32,147 bases of DNA from Muribaculaceae bacterium (GTDB lineage Bacteria > Bacteroidota > Bacteroidia > Bacteroidales > Muribaculaceae): the NCBI GenBank assembly GCA_022510445.1, contig JAFLTN010000021.1, positions 1 to 32,147 on the forward strand, written 5' to 3'. The stretch's first letter is position 1. Every line of letters starts with the position of its first letter. The position numbers were made by a program, and so were the translations under genes. Shown here piece after piece: positions 13,481-21,583 of this stretch. The notes under the pieces were generated by a model. The model had not been told where the DNA came from. It saw only the letters and a program-made list of their open reading frames with translations, and searched no databases.

Positions 13481-14220
13481 TAAAAATTATATTGGTATTT
13501 TCAAGTTTTCTTCTCCCTTTGGTTCTTTATTCCAAGCCAATAGAAAGTTTCCAATGGATTGAAAGAGAATATGACTTCGGAAATATAAAAGAGGATGATG
13601 GTGAAGTTTCAGGAGTTTTCCGGATAGTAAACACCGGTAAAGCCCCTCTCATAATTAATAATGTAATCCCGACATGCGGTTGCACCAATGTGGATTTTCC
13701 GCAAAAGCCTGTGCTTACGGGTGATACGGCAGACATCAGCTTCACTTTCAATCCTTTGGGACGCCCCGGAAAATTTGAAAAGACCATCAAAGTCTATCTG
13801 AATGAAGAAACCGGACCCCGGCGGCTGATATTAAAAGGTGTGGTTGAAGCTTCCGAAAATACCCTTCGCAACAGGTATCCTTTCCGGGCGGATCAAGTTT
13901 ATTATGAAAATAATCTGCTTTTTGCCGGAGATATACCAAGTGGTTCGAGAAGACATCTTTTTACCGGCCTCTACAATAACGGCAAGGATACTATAAAGCC
14001 ACGTTGGATTTATGAATCAGACATAATTGACATCAAGACTATTCCGGAAATCATACCTTCGAAAGAGAGTGGTGAAGTGACATTTCTTATCGATACTTCC
14101 AAAACAGATAAAACCGGAGATATGAGCTTTGACATTAAATGTCTCACCGGGCCTTCACCAGCCGACTCTATAAGAATAACAGTGGGTGTTAATATCATTC
14201 CTTATCAAAATAATCGATAA
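13477..14220 (+). CDS. DUF1573-domain exported protein with C-terminal extension
   Basis: A 247-residue protein with signal peptide (KIILVFSSFLLPLVLYSKP). Residues ~24-130 form a DUF1573 domain closely parallel to the upstream gene: REYDFGNIKEDDGEVSGVF, RIVNTGKAPLIINN, TCGCTNVDFP and the same FNPLGRPGKFEKTI ending. Beyond residue ~130 is a second region that looks like another beta-sandwich (TFLIDTSKTDKTGDMSF), without the Cys-Gly-Cys motif. It has a 4-base overlap with the previous gene. The function is unknown. Conserved Cys-x-Cys pairs may bind metal or form a disulfide (speculative). Confidence 0.85.
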   Translation: MIKIILVFSSFLLPLVLYSKPIESFQWIEREYDFGNIKEDDGEVSGVFRIVNTGKAPLIINNVIPTCGCTNVDFPQKPVLTGDTADISFTFNPLGRPGKFEKTIKVYLNEETGPRRLILKGVVEASENTLRNRYPFRADQVYYENNLLFAGDIPSGSRRHLFTGLYNNGKDTIKPRWIYESDIIDIKTIPEIIPSKESGEVTFLIDTSKTDKTGDMSFDIKCLTGPSPADSIRITVGVNIIPYQNNR

Positions 14221-14234
14221 GGAAATTTTTTTAT

Positions 14235-14242
14235 TAAATTTG
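14235..14242 (+). promoter_or_regulatory. -7 promoter element (TAAATTTG) for meaB operon
   Basis: TAAATTTG matches the consensus and lies 41 bases before the meaB ATG. No clear -33 TTTG is visible. It suggests that the meaB-ligase-prfB unit has its own start, separate from the DUF1573 genes 62 bases upstream. Confidence 0.55.
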
Positions 14243-14282
14243 CAATGTATATAATGTCCTGCTTAATCAAGGATAATAAATT

Positions 14283-15383
14283 ATGGAGCATCCTGAAAAT
14301 AGTGAAGAATATAAAGGCCTGCAGGTTAATTCCGGTGTCGTCTCTCAACCTGTTATAAATCCATATCGTAAAAGTCAGCGGCTTAAGGTGCCTGAGCTTT
14401 CCGTAAATGATTATGTGGAAGGCATTTTGAAAGGAGATGTCAGCATACTTGGAAGAGCGGTGACTTTAGTTGAGAGCACCGCTCCCCGACATCAGGAAAT
14501 TGCTCAGGAAGTAATTGAGAAATGTCTGCCATATTCCGGAAATTCCAGAAGAATAGGAATTACGGGGGTTCCCGGAGCAGGCAAATCTACTTCAATCGAT
14601 GTTTTTGGCCTTCATGTTCTCAGGAACGGGGGTAAACTGGCAGTGCTGGCAATAGATCCGAGCAGCGAAAGATCAAAGGGGAGCATACTTGGTGACAAGA
14701 CTCGCATGGAGAAGCTGTCACAGGAAAAAGATGCTTTTATACGCCCTTCACCCTCTGCAGGTTCTTTAGGAGGTGTGGCACGGAAAACCCGGGAAACTAT
14801 CGTGCTTTGCGAGGCTGCGGGCTATGACAATATCTTCGTGGAGACAGTTGGCGTGGGACAAAGTGAAACAGCCGTTCATTCAATGGTAGACTTCTTTCTT
14901 TTGATACAGCTGGCAGGAACAGGAGATGAATTGCAAGGCATCAAAAGGGGTATTATGGAAATGGCTGACGGGATTGTAATCAATAAATGCGACGGCGATA
15001 ATGTGGAAAGAGCCAAGCTTGCTGCGTCTCAGTTCAGAAACGCTCTGTTCCTTTTCCCGCCTTCGGCAAGCAAATGGAAACCGGAAGTGATCACATATAG
15101 CGGTTATTACAATCAGGGAATAGATGTGGTCTGGGATATGATCGACAGGTATTTCGCCTATGTGAAGAAAACCGGCTATTTCGAAAAAAAGAGAAACGAA
15201 CAGGCTAAATTCTGGATGGTCGAGACAATCGACGAACAATTGAGGAAACATTTCTATGGAATCCCCGAAGTTCGTGCGTTGATGCAGCAAAAGGAAATAA
15301 GAGTGCTGAATAACGAACAGTCTTCATTTACTGCTGCCAAGGATGTTCTTGACTGTTATTTCCAAAAACTAAAAGAACAATAG
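14283..15383 (+). CDS. meaB: G3E GTPase MeaB/ArgK (methylmalonyl-CoA mutase chaperone)
   Basis: GTPase that loads and protects adenosylcobalamin-dependent methylmalonyl-CoA mutase. Seen: Walker A GVPGAGKS at residues 95-102, LAIDPSSERSKGSILGDKTRM, a SAGSLGGVARKTRE stretch, ETVGVGQSE (the switch region) and INKCDGDN as the NKxD guanine-specificity motif. The 366-residue length includes a ~40-residue N-terminal extension over the common ~330. The mutase subunits are not nearby, so MeaB here must act on a mutase encoded elsewhere. The stop is one base before the ATG of the acyl-CoA ligase, so the two are very likely co-translated. The link hints at odd-chain or propionate metabolism (inference). 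Confidence 0.94.
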   Translation: MEHPENSEEYKGLQVNSGVVSQPVINPYRKSQRLKVPELSVNDYVEGILKGDVSILGRAVTLVESTAPRHQEIAQEVIEKCLPYSGNSRRIGITGVPGAGKSTSIDVFGLHVLRNGGKLAVLAIDPSSERSKGSILGDKTRMEKLSQEKDAFIRPSPSAGSLGGVARKTRETIVLCEAAGYDNIFVETVGVGQSETAVHSMVDFFLLIQLAGTGDELQGIKRGIMEMADGIVINKCDGDNVERAKLAASQFRNALFLFPPSASKWKPEVITYSGYYNQGIDVVWDMIDRYFAYVKKTGYFEKKRNEQAKFWMVETIDEQLRKHFYGIPEVRALMQQKEIRVLNNEQSSFTAAKDVLDCYFQKLKEQ

Positions 15384-15384
15384 A

Positions 15385-17202
15385 ATGGCAAACAAATTAT
15401 GTGAGATCGTGCCCCGGCAGGCCCGGCTTAGGAAAGAGGCTGAGGCCTATCGGTTCTGTTGGAGAAAAGACGGAGAGTGGATTTCTACCAACTGGGAAGA
15501 ATTCAACGCCCAGATTGATGTGGCCGCTTTCTCGCTCTGTCATTTAGGACTTATTGAAAAAGACACGATAGCTATTTGTTCGCCTAATACCCCTCAGATT
15601 CTAATAGTAGAATTAGGAGCTTTTAAAAACAGACTCGCCTCTATTCCCGTCTATGCCAGTTCTTCTCAAGATCAGTTTGATTTTATAGTTTCCAACGGAG
15701 ATGCAAAAGTTATATTCGTAGGTGACTCACATCAATATCCTTTGGCTTACAATTACTGGAAGAAACATCCTGAAGCGGTCTCCAAAATCATATTGTTTAA
15801 GAATGACGGACTGCAACTGAATCCGGATGATAATGTCACCATTTGTTGGGATGATTTCGTAAGAATGGGAATGGAAGCTTCGGAAACTGTAAGGCAAGAA
15901 GTTGAAAAAAGAACCTCCGAAGGTTTGCCCGATGATATGGCCACGCTCATATATACTTCCGGAACAACCGGAGAACCTAAAGGAGTGGCAATTACCCATT
16001 CAAATTATGATGCAGCCATCGGAAGCCATCTTGAACTTCTCACCCAGGTCTCGGAGAATGATCTATCCATGGCTTTCCTCCCGATGAGTCATATACTGGA
16101 AAAAGCCTGGTGTTTTTTCTGTTTGACAAAAGGGATTGCCATAGCTGTAAATTATGACCCCAGAGTTATTCAGGATACCATACATGACGTGCATCCTAAC
16201 ATTATGTGTTGTGTGCCACGTTTCTGGGAAAAGGTTTATGCCGCTCTCAAGGAAAAAATAGAGGGTATGGGTAAACTCAGAAAAATAATGGTGAAGCGCG
16301 CCATAAAATGTGGTGAAAAAAGAAATCTTATATTCAAACGTCAGGGACTTAAAGTGCCGGGATTACTCGAAAACGAGTATAGATTCTGGGATAAACAGAT
16401 ATTCAGTAAGATAAAAAAAGCTATCGGTATTCCGAATCCAAATTTATTTCCTACAGCCGGTGCTCCTTTGAGCGACAGGATTGTAGAATTCATGCGTGCG
16501 ATAGGTGTGGAGGTTGTGATAGGTTATGGATTAAGTGAAACCACAGCGTCTGTAAGTTTTTATCCTCAGATAAATTATGAAATTGGCACGGTAGGACTTC
16601 CCCTCCCAGGTTTAAAAGTAAGAATTGACAAAAACGGAGAAATTCTTGTTAAAGGCCCTACTGTCACCCCGGGCTATTTCAAAAATCCTGATGCAAATGA
16701 AAAAGCATTTACCGACGACGGTTACTTCAGGACAGGCGATGCAGGATATTTCACAAGGAATGGAGCTTTGGTGCTCACGGAAAGGGTTAAGGATCTCTTC
16801 AAAACTTCTAACGGGAAATATATTGCACCTCAGATGTTGGAAAGCCGTCTGGCTGAAAATAAATATATTGATGAGGTGGCAGTAATCGGAGATCAAAGAA
16901 AGTATGTTTCGGCTTTGGTGGTGCCAAATCTTTCTCAGCTGAGAAAATGGGCCAGACAAAACGGTATTGAAACCGACAGCGCCGATGAATTGGTGAAGAC
17001 ACCCGAAGTGGTTTCATTCATTCAGTCGGAAATAGACAAGATACAGAAGGATGTGGCCGATTACGAAAAAATCAGGAAAATAACCCTTCTGCCAAATCAT
17101 TTTTCCATTATGAACGGAGAAGTCACCAATACGATGAAGGTGAGAAGACCGGTAGTGGCCAAAAGATATTCTAAGGAAATTGAGGCGATGTATTCAGAAT
17201 AA
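15385..17202 (+). CDS. Long-chain fatty acid-CoA ligase family (AMP-forming)
   Basis: Adenylate-forming enzyme predicted to activate fatty acids with ATP and CoA on the inner membrane face. Seen: YTSGTTGEPKG from residue 190 (phosphate loop), a MSHILEKAW stretch, GYGLSETTA, YFRTGDAGYF and LTERVKDLFKTSNGKYIAP (hinge), and TNTMKVRRPV near the end with the probable catalytic Lys. The 605-residue length is typical for bacterial FadD15/FAA-like ligases. It is separated by 1 base from meaB and by 12 bases from prfB. Many Bacteroidetes have the same neighbour order as far as I recall, but I cannot verify this. The chain length cannot be read from sequence. Confidence 0.9.
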   Translation: MANKLCEIVPRQARLRKEAEAYRFCWRKDGEWISTNWEEFNAQIDVAAFSLCHLGLIEKDTIAICSPNTPQILIVELGAFKNRLASIPVYASSSQDQFDFIVSNGDAKVIFVGDSHQYPLAYNYWKKHPEAVSKIILFKNDGLQLNPDDNVTICWDDFVRMGMEASETVRQEVEKRTSEGLPDDMATLIYTSGTTGEPKGVAITHSNYDAAIGSHLELLTQVSENDLSMAFLPMSHILEKAWCFFCLTKGIAIAVNYDPRVIQDTIHDVHPNIMCCVPRFWEKVYAALKEKIEGMGKLRKIMVKRAIKCGEKRNLIFKRQGLKVPGLLENEYRFWDKQIFSKIKKAIGIPNPNLFPTAGAPLSDRIVEFMRAIGVEVVIGYGLSETTASVSFYPQINYEIGTVGLPLPGLKVRIDKNGEILVKGPTVTPGYFKNPDANEKAFTDDGYFRTGDAGYFTRNGALVLTERVKDLFKTSNGKYIAPQMLESRLAENKYIDEVAVIGDQRKYVSALVVPNLSQLRKWARQNGIETDSADELVKTPEVVSFIQSEIDKIQKDVADYEKIRKITLLPNHFSIMNGEVTNTMKVRRPVVAKRYSKEIEAMYSE

Positions 17203-17214
17203 GAATCGATTAAT

Positions 17215-18330
17215 ATGATAACTCAGGAACAGTTAAAAGAGGCTCAGGAAAGGGGAGAGGCCCTGAAGAGATATCTCGATATCGACAGTAAAAAAATTGA
17301 AGTAGAAGAGGAGGAACTGCGAACCCACGTCGCCGATTTTTGGGATGACCGTGAAAAAGCGGAAGCCCAGATGAAAAAAATCAAGGAACTTCATTTCTGG
17401 ATCGATTCTTATGTTGAGCTTGAGAAGCTTACAGAAGAATTGGTTTTAGCGTTTGATTTCCTTAAAGAAGAACTTGTGACTGAAGAGGAGATCGACGATC
17501 TCTATGGCCGTTTGATGGACAAGCTTGAGAAGCTTGAATTGAGAAACATGCTGAGACGGGAGGAAGATAAGTTAGGTGTGGTTCTTAAGATTAACTCGGG
17601 AGCAGGTGGCACTGAAAGTCAGGATTGGGCACAGATGCTGATGCGTCTTTATCTAAGATATGCGGAAAAGCATGGATATAAAACTTCTGTGGCCCAATTG
17701 CTCGAAGGTGACGATGCAGGTATTAAGTCAGTGACAATCAATATAGAAGGCGACTATGCTTATGGCTTCTTAAAAAGTGAAAACGGAGTGCACCGTCTCG
17801 TAAGAGTAAGCCCGTACAACGCACAGGGTAAAAGGATGACATCATTCGCTTCTGTGTTTGTGACTCCTTTAGTGGATGATTCTATTGAAATTAATGTGGA
17901 ACCGGCAAGAATTTCCTGGGATACTTTCCGTTCTGGCGGGGCCGGAGGACAGAATGTCAACAAGGTTGAGTCGGGAGTGAGACTACGTTACCAGTATAAA
18001 GATCCATATACGGGAGAAGAGGAGGAAATATTGATAGAAAATACAGAAACCCGCGATCAACCAAAAAACAAGGAGAATGCTATGAGACAGCTTAAGTCGA
18101 TTCTTTATGACAAAGAGCTGAAACATAGAATGGAGGAACAGGCCAAGATTGAAGCAGGGAAAAAAAAGATAGAATGGGGTAGTCAGATAAGAAGTTATGT
18201 TTTTGACGACCGTAGGGTGAAAGATCATCGGACCAACTATCAGACATCAAATGTTAACGGTGTTATGGATGGCGAAATCGATGATTTCATCAAAGCCTAT
18301 CTGATGGAATTCGCCGGAGAGGAAGGATAA
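17215..18330 (+). CDS. prfB: Peptide chain release factor 2
   Basis: Recognises UGA and UAA stop codons in the ribosomal A site and triggers peptide release. Seen: GGAGGQNVNKVESGVRL with the universal GGQ, preceded by NSGAGGTESQDWAQMLMRLYLRY in domain 2, and a closing SYVFDDRRVKDHRTNYQTSN. At the stop-codon recognition site the tripeptide is SPY (VRVSPYNAQGKR) where E. coli RF2 has SPF. The gene is one continuous frame of 371 codons: at the position of the E. coli frameshift site the sequence runs TAT CTC GAT ATC GAC, with no in-frame UGA. So no autoregulatory +1 frameshift is needed. It starts 12 bases after the ligase gene. Confidence 0.96.
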   Translation: MITQEQLKEAQERGEALKRYLDIDSKKIEVEEEELRTHVADFWDDREKAEAQMKKIKELHFWIDSYVELEKLTEELVLAFDFLKEELVTEEEIDDLYGRLMDKLEKLELRNMLRREEDKLGVVLKINSGAGGTESQDWAQMLMRLYLRYAEKHGYKTSVAQLLEGDDAGIKSVTINIEGDYAYGFLKSENGVHRLVRVSPYNAQGKRMTSFASVFVTPLVDDSIEINVEPARISWDTFRSGGAGGQNVNKVESGVRLRYQYKDPYTGEEEEILIENTETRDQPKNKENAMRQLKSILYDKELKHRMEEQAKIEAGKKKIEWGSQIRSYVFDDRRVKDHRTNYQTSNVNGVMDGEIDDFIKAYLMEFAGEEG

Positions 18331-18344
18331 ATATAGATATTAAA

Positions 18345-19226
18345 ATGAGGATACCAATAGTCTTTGCTACCGATCATAATTTCGTGATGCCAACAAGTGT
18401 CACGATCACCTCTTTACTTCTTTCTAAATTGCCGGAAACTATTTTTGATATTAATGTAATAATAGATGAAAATGTTACTGATGAAGATAAAAAGAAGTTG
18501 GCGAAACAGGTGAAGGAATTATCTGAAGACTCCTCAATTTCTTTCATTGAGATTGGATCTCTTTTTGACAAAGGATATGAAATAAGGGATATATCCAAAG
18601 CTTGCTATAACAGGTTGATGATTCCCTGGCTTTTAAATTATGATAAGGTTATTTATAGTGATGTCGATATAATATTTACAGGAGATATTTCAGAAGTTTA
18701 TAAAATTGAACTAAATGAAGACCTTGTGGCCGGTGTCAGTGGCAAAGTTTGGAAAAAAGGGATTGTAAAAAAATACTTGTTAAAGATCGGAGCTAATCCG
18801 GAAGAATACGTAAACAGTGGTTTTTTATTGATCAATTCAAAGAAACAAAGGGAATTAAATCTTAAGAGCTCCTACCTTTCTTTAGTTGAGAAAAAATTTA
18901 TATATCAAGATCAGGATATTATAAATTTAGTTTGTAAGGGACGAATAAAACATCTGCCAGAAGTATATAATATAAAACCTATAGATTATCCCGACTATTC
19001 ACCTCAAGAGGCCAAGGTGATCCATTATATCGGTATAAAACCCTGGAATTATTTCACCTATAGCTGGAGAGAATGGTGGAATGTCTATGAGAAATCGGTT
19101 TTCTATGACAGGAATTTTAATAAAAATATAAGTGATAAGATATTGAATCATTCCTATAAAAGAGAGGTTAAGAAGAAAGTGTTAACCAATAAAGTCAAAT
19201 TTCTTTATAATTATCTCTTCAGATAA
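18345..19226 (+). CDS. Glycosyltransferase family 8
   Basis: Predicted cytosolic enzyme transferring galactose or glucose from a UDP-sugar onto a growing glycan, in the LgtC/GspA group. Seen: an N-terminal IPIVFATDHNFVMPTSVTI (GT8 nucleotide-sugar loop), a SKACYNRLMIPWLL segment, DVD at residues 106-108 (metal-binding DxD, inside YSDVDIIF), a NSGFLLINSK motif and QDQDIIN, and a C-terminal HYIGIKPW. The 293-residue length is usual. It starts only 14 bases after prfB with no terminator visible, so it may be read through from the meaB-ligase-prfB unit. The third-position AT content looks higher than in prfB, as is common for capsule genes. Confidence 0.9.
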   Translation: MRIPIVFATDHNFVMPTSVTITSLLLSKLPETIFDINVIIDENVTDEDKKKLAKQVKELSEDSSISFIEIGSLFDKGYEIRDISKACYNRLMIPWLLNYDKVIYSDVDIIFTGDISEVYKIELNEDLVAGVSGKVWKKGIVKKYLLKIGANPEEYVNSGFLLINSKKQRELNLKSSYLSLVEKKFIYQDQDIINLVCKGRIKHLPEVYNIKPIDYPDYSPQEAKVIHYIGIKPWNYFTYSWREWWNVYEKSVFYDRNFNKNISDKILNHSYKREVKKKVLTNKVKFLYNYLFR

Positions 19227-19250
19227 GCAAAATTCTGACAATCAAAAATT

Positions 19251-20168
19251 ATGTTGGATTACAGAAAATTTTCTGGTTCAAGAGAATTGAGAAAAAAAAT
19301 TCTTTCCCTTCTTTCATGGGTACCAGACAGGTTAATGATTCGAATTCAATATTTTCTTCAAACCGGGAAGAAGCTGAATTTAAAAAATCCGGAGACTTTT
19401 AATGAAAAGATGCAATGGTATAAATTAAATTACCATGACCCGGAAATGCTTCGGTGTACTGATAAAGTTGAGATAAGGGAGTATTTGAAAGAAAAAGGAT
19501 TTGGAAACCTAATAGTTCCGATAATTGCCATCTATGAAAAACCGGAAGATTTAGATTTCAAATCACTACCGGAAAAGTTTGTAATCAAGACAAGTGATGG
19601 GAGCGGGGCCAATGAGGTGATGGTTTGTCATTCAAAGAAGGAGTTGGGAGAGGATTATTTAAAAAACAGGGTGGAAGAATGGTTTAAAACTCCCAAGAAA
19701 AGGAACCATGAGGCAAGAGAGTGGGCATACAATAATGGCTATCCGCGACGTGTCATTGTTGAGGAATTGATAGAAGAACCAGGAAAAAAAGATATAGATG
19801 ATTATAAGTTCTATTGTTTTCAGGGAAAGTATAAATTCCTGCAATGGCATAAGGACCGCCACTCTTCGCATAAGGCAGGTCATTATGATGAAAACAGAGA
19901 ATTTTTGCCGGAGGTGAGAGTGTCTTCATATCCCTCTTTTGAAAAAGCAGAAAGATTGCCTGATAATTTTGAAGAAATGGTAGAGATCGCTGAAACAATA
20001 TCAAAAGCTTTCCCATTTGTAAGAGTAGATTTATATAATATTAACAAAAGGATTTATATAGGTGAACTTACCTTCTATCCTGCATCAGGTTATTTTAATT
20101 ATCAACCCCCGTATGTGGATAAATGGTTAGGAACCCTTTTCAGTGAACCTTTAGTTTCATATAGTTGA
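19251..20168 (+). CDS. TupA-like ATP-grasp protein
   Basis: A 305-residue ATP-grasp family protein of the type often annotated as glycosyl transferase and found in capsule loci. TupA of Bacillus teichuronopeptide synthesis is the family prototype. Seen: NPETFNEKMQWYK at the start, VPIIAIYEKPEDLDF, FVIKTSDGSGANEVMVC (Lys and Gly-rich nucleotide loop), VIVEELIE, DIDDYKFYCFQGK, and FVRVDLYN with IYIGELTFYPASG (Asp/Glu metal site). It probably forms an amide bond between an amino acid and a sugar acid of the polysaccharide (inference from the family name). It lies 24 bases after the GT8 gene. Confidence 0.85.
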   Translation: MLDYRKFSGSRELRKKILSLLSWVPDRLMIRIQYFLQTGKKLNLKNPETFNEKMQWYKLNYHDPEMLRCTDKVEIREYLKEKGFGNLIVPIIAIYEKPEDLDFKSLPEKFVIKTSDGSGANEVMVCHSKKELGEDYLKNRVEEWFKTPKKRNHEAREWAYNNGYPRRVIVEELIEEPGKKDIDDYKFYCFQGKYKFLQWHKDRHSSHKAGHYDENREFLPEVRVSSYPSFEKAERLPDNFEEMVEIAETISKAFPFVRVDLYNINKRIYIGELTFYPASGYFNYQPPYVDKWLGTLFSEPLVSYS

Positions 20169-20193
20169 TTACATAGAGATGTAAACTAATTCC

Positions 20194-20201
20194 TATTTTT
20201 G
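20194..20201 (+). promoter_or_regulatory. -7 promoter element (TATTTTTG) before the SDR gene
   Basis: TATTTTTG fits TAnnTTTG; the start of transcription would be near 20208. That is upstream of ATG 20237 but overlaps the alternative TTG at 20207, so it favours the ATG. No good -33 box was seen. Confidence 0.5.
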
Positions 20202-20236
20202 TTTGTTTGAATAATAAACAGTTAAAAAATGGAATT

Positions 20237-21037
20237 ATGAAAAAAATAGTAATAATGGGGGCATCTTCGGGTATGGGTTACGGAGTTGCCGAAGCATTGG
20301 CTTCAAGAGGTGTTAAAGTCGGAATTGCAGCGCGCCATGTCGCCCCTATGAAAGCTTTGAAAGAAAAATATCCTGAGTTTGTTGAATATGCAAAGATTGA
20401 TATAACTAAACCGGAAGCCGTCAACCAGTTGTCAGATCTTATTGAGGAATTGGGAGGAATGGATATTTATTTCCATGTTGCCGGTATTTATAATGAGAAT
20501 CTATATCTGGATCCGGAAAAGGATGTAGCTGTGGCTACTACCAATTGTGCCGGATTTGCCAGGATGATTTCTGCAGCCTATCGTTATTTCAGGGTTAATA
20601 AGAAGAAAGGTCAGATTGCTGCCATAACATCAGTTGCCGGAACTAAAGGTATCGGGCGCCTGGCAGCCTATTCTTCTTCAAAGAAATTCGGACAATGGTA
20701 TCTTGATGCAATCGAACAGCTCTCAAATGCAGAGAACTCCGGTATTACAATAACAGATATTCGTCCCGGATGGGTAAGGACTCCTCTTGAAAATCCCGAC
20801 AGAAACTATCCTATGAATATGACAGTTGATTATGTTGTGCCTAAGATTATTAAAGCTATTGTAAGAAAATACCGTGTGGCCGTTGTCGATTGGAGATGGA
20901 ATATATTCACCGGAGTCTGGAGGTCGATACCTAATGCAGTATGGGTGAAAATGGATCCTACTATCTCAACCCCCGACCCAAATTATCCCACTGTAGGAGA
21001 CCAGCAGGAAGAGGCTCAGGAAAGTAATGAGATTTAA
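20237..21037 (+). CDS. Classical short-chain dehydrogenase/reductase (SDR)
   Basis: NAD(P)-dependent oxidoreductase of unknown substrate, 266 residues from ATG 20237. Seen: GASSGMGYGVAEAL, the nucleotide-binding TGxxxGxG-type loop, a YFHVAGI segment (the NNAG equivalent), ITSVAG with the catalytic Ser, and YSSSKKFGQWY with the Tyr-x-x-x-Lys pair, then RPGWVRTPL. The C-terminal stretch WRWNIFTGVWRSIPNAVWVKM is hydrophobic and aromatic, perhaps a membrane contact. It has its own promoter-like element and a bidirectional terminator downstream, so it is likely a single-gene unit. It sits between polysaccharide genes but there is no direct evidence that it belongs to them. Confidence 0.85.
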   Translation: MKKIVIMGASSGMGYGVAEALASRGVKVGIAARHVAPMKALKEKYPEFVEYAKIDITKPEAVNQLSDLIEELGGMDIYFHVAGIYNENLYLDPEKDVAVATTNCAGFARMISAAYRYFRVNKKKGQIAAITSVAGTKGIGRLAAYSSSKKFGQWYLDAIEQLSNAENSGITITDIRPGWVRTPLENPDRNYPMNMTVDYVVPKIIKAIVRKYRVAVVDWRWNIFTGVWRSIPNAVWVKMDPTISTPDPNYPTVGDQQEEAQESNEI

Positions 21038-21061
21038 TACATTATTCCCAATATTTTTATT

Positions 21062-21095
21062 AAAAAAGACCGAGTTAAATACTTAGGTCTTTTTT
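21062..21095. terminator. Bidirectional rho-independent terminator
   Basis: AAAAAAGACC (21062-21071) pairs with GGTCTTTTTT (21086-21095), with further AGT/ACT pairing in the loop. A-run and T-run on either side let it work in both directions, between the SDR gene and the convergent lipoprotein gene. Confidence 0.85.
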
Positions 21096-21157
21096 ATTTG
21101 TAGTAATTTGGCTCTTAAATATATTCTTTGTAAATCCTGATATTAAGAAAAAATTTC

Positions 21158-21577
21158 TCAAAACTTTCTTAAGAAAATAGTAATATCTCCGTCTCGCAAT
21201 ATCATTCTTTCATCTTTTGGGAATTCTACTTGAAAAATTACTGGATTACTATATATCCCATAATTTTTAAGAGTCTCCATCCCTTTTTCGTCTTTCATAT
21301 AAGGAAAATCAAGAAGAATTTCTTCTCCGTTATAGCTCATATTTCCATCGGTGAGTGGACCGCCATAATATGAAAGAGAGCAAACATGCATATAAAAATT
21401 ATAAAAAATTCTTTCAGAGGGTATGATTTCCTCATCTCCGTAATAAATTTCCTTAATTTCCCACATGCCGTCAAGTTTACCGTTCATCGGAGCCTTCTGG
21501 CATCCGGAGATTCCTGTAAAAAATAAAGTAAGGACGATAAAAAAAAGAGAAAGATTATTTTTTGTAAACATTCTCAA
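21158..21577 (-). CDS. Small lipocalin-like lipoprotein
   Basis: A 139-residue exported lipoprotein. Seen: a hydrophobic signal and lipobox ending GISGC (Cys26), then PMNGKLDGMWEIKEIYYGDEE, a GxW start resembling lipocalin-like domains of Bacteroidales proteins, followed by beta-rich sequence ending ITIFLRKF. The exact Pfam family is not certain. No function is known to me. It follows the Wzi gene by 6 bases in the same direction and shares its promoter, and the bidirectional terminator lies after it. It may be an outer-membrane accessory protein to Wzi, but this is only inferred from position. Confidence 0.7.
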   Translation of the reverse strand: MRMFTKNNLSLFFIVLTLFFTGISGCQKAPMNGKLDGMWEIKEIYYGDEEIIPSERIFYNFYMHVCSLSYYGGPLTDGNMSYNGEEILLDFPYMKDEKGMETLKNYGIYSNPVIFQVEFPKDERMILRDGDITIFLRKF

Positions 21578-21583
21578 TGCAGA

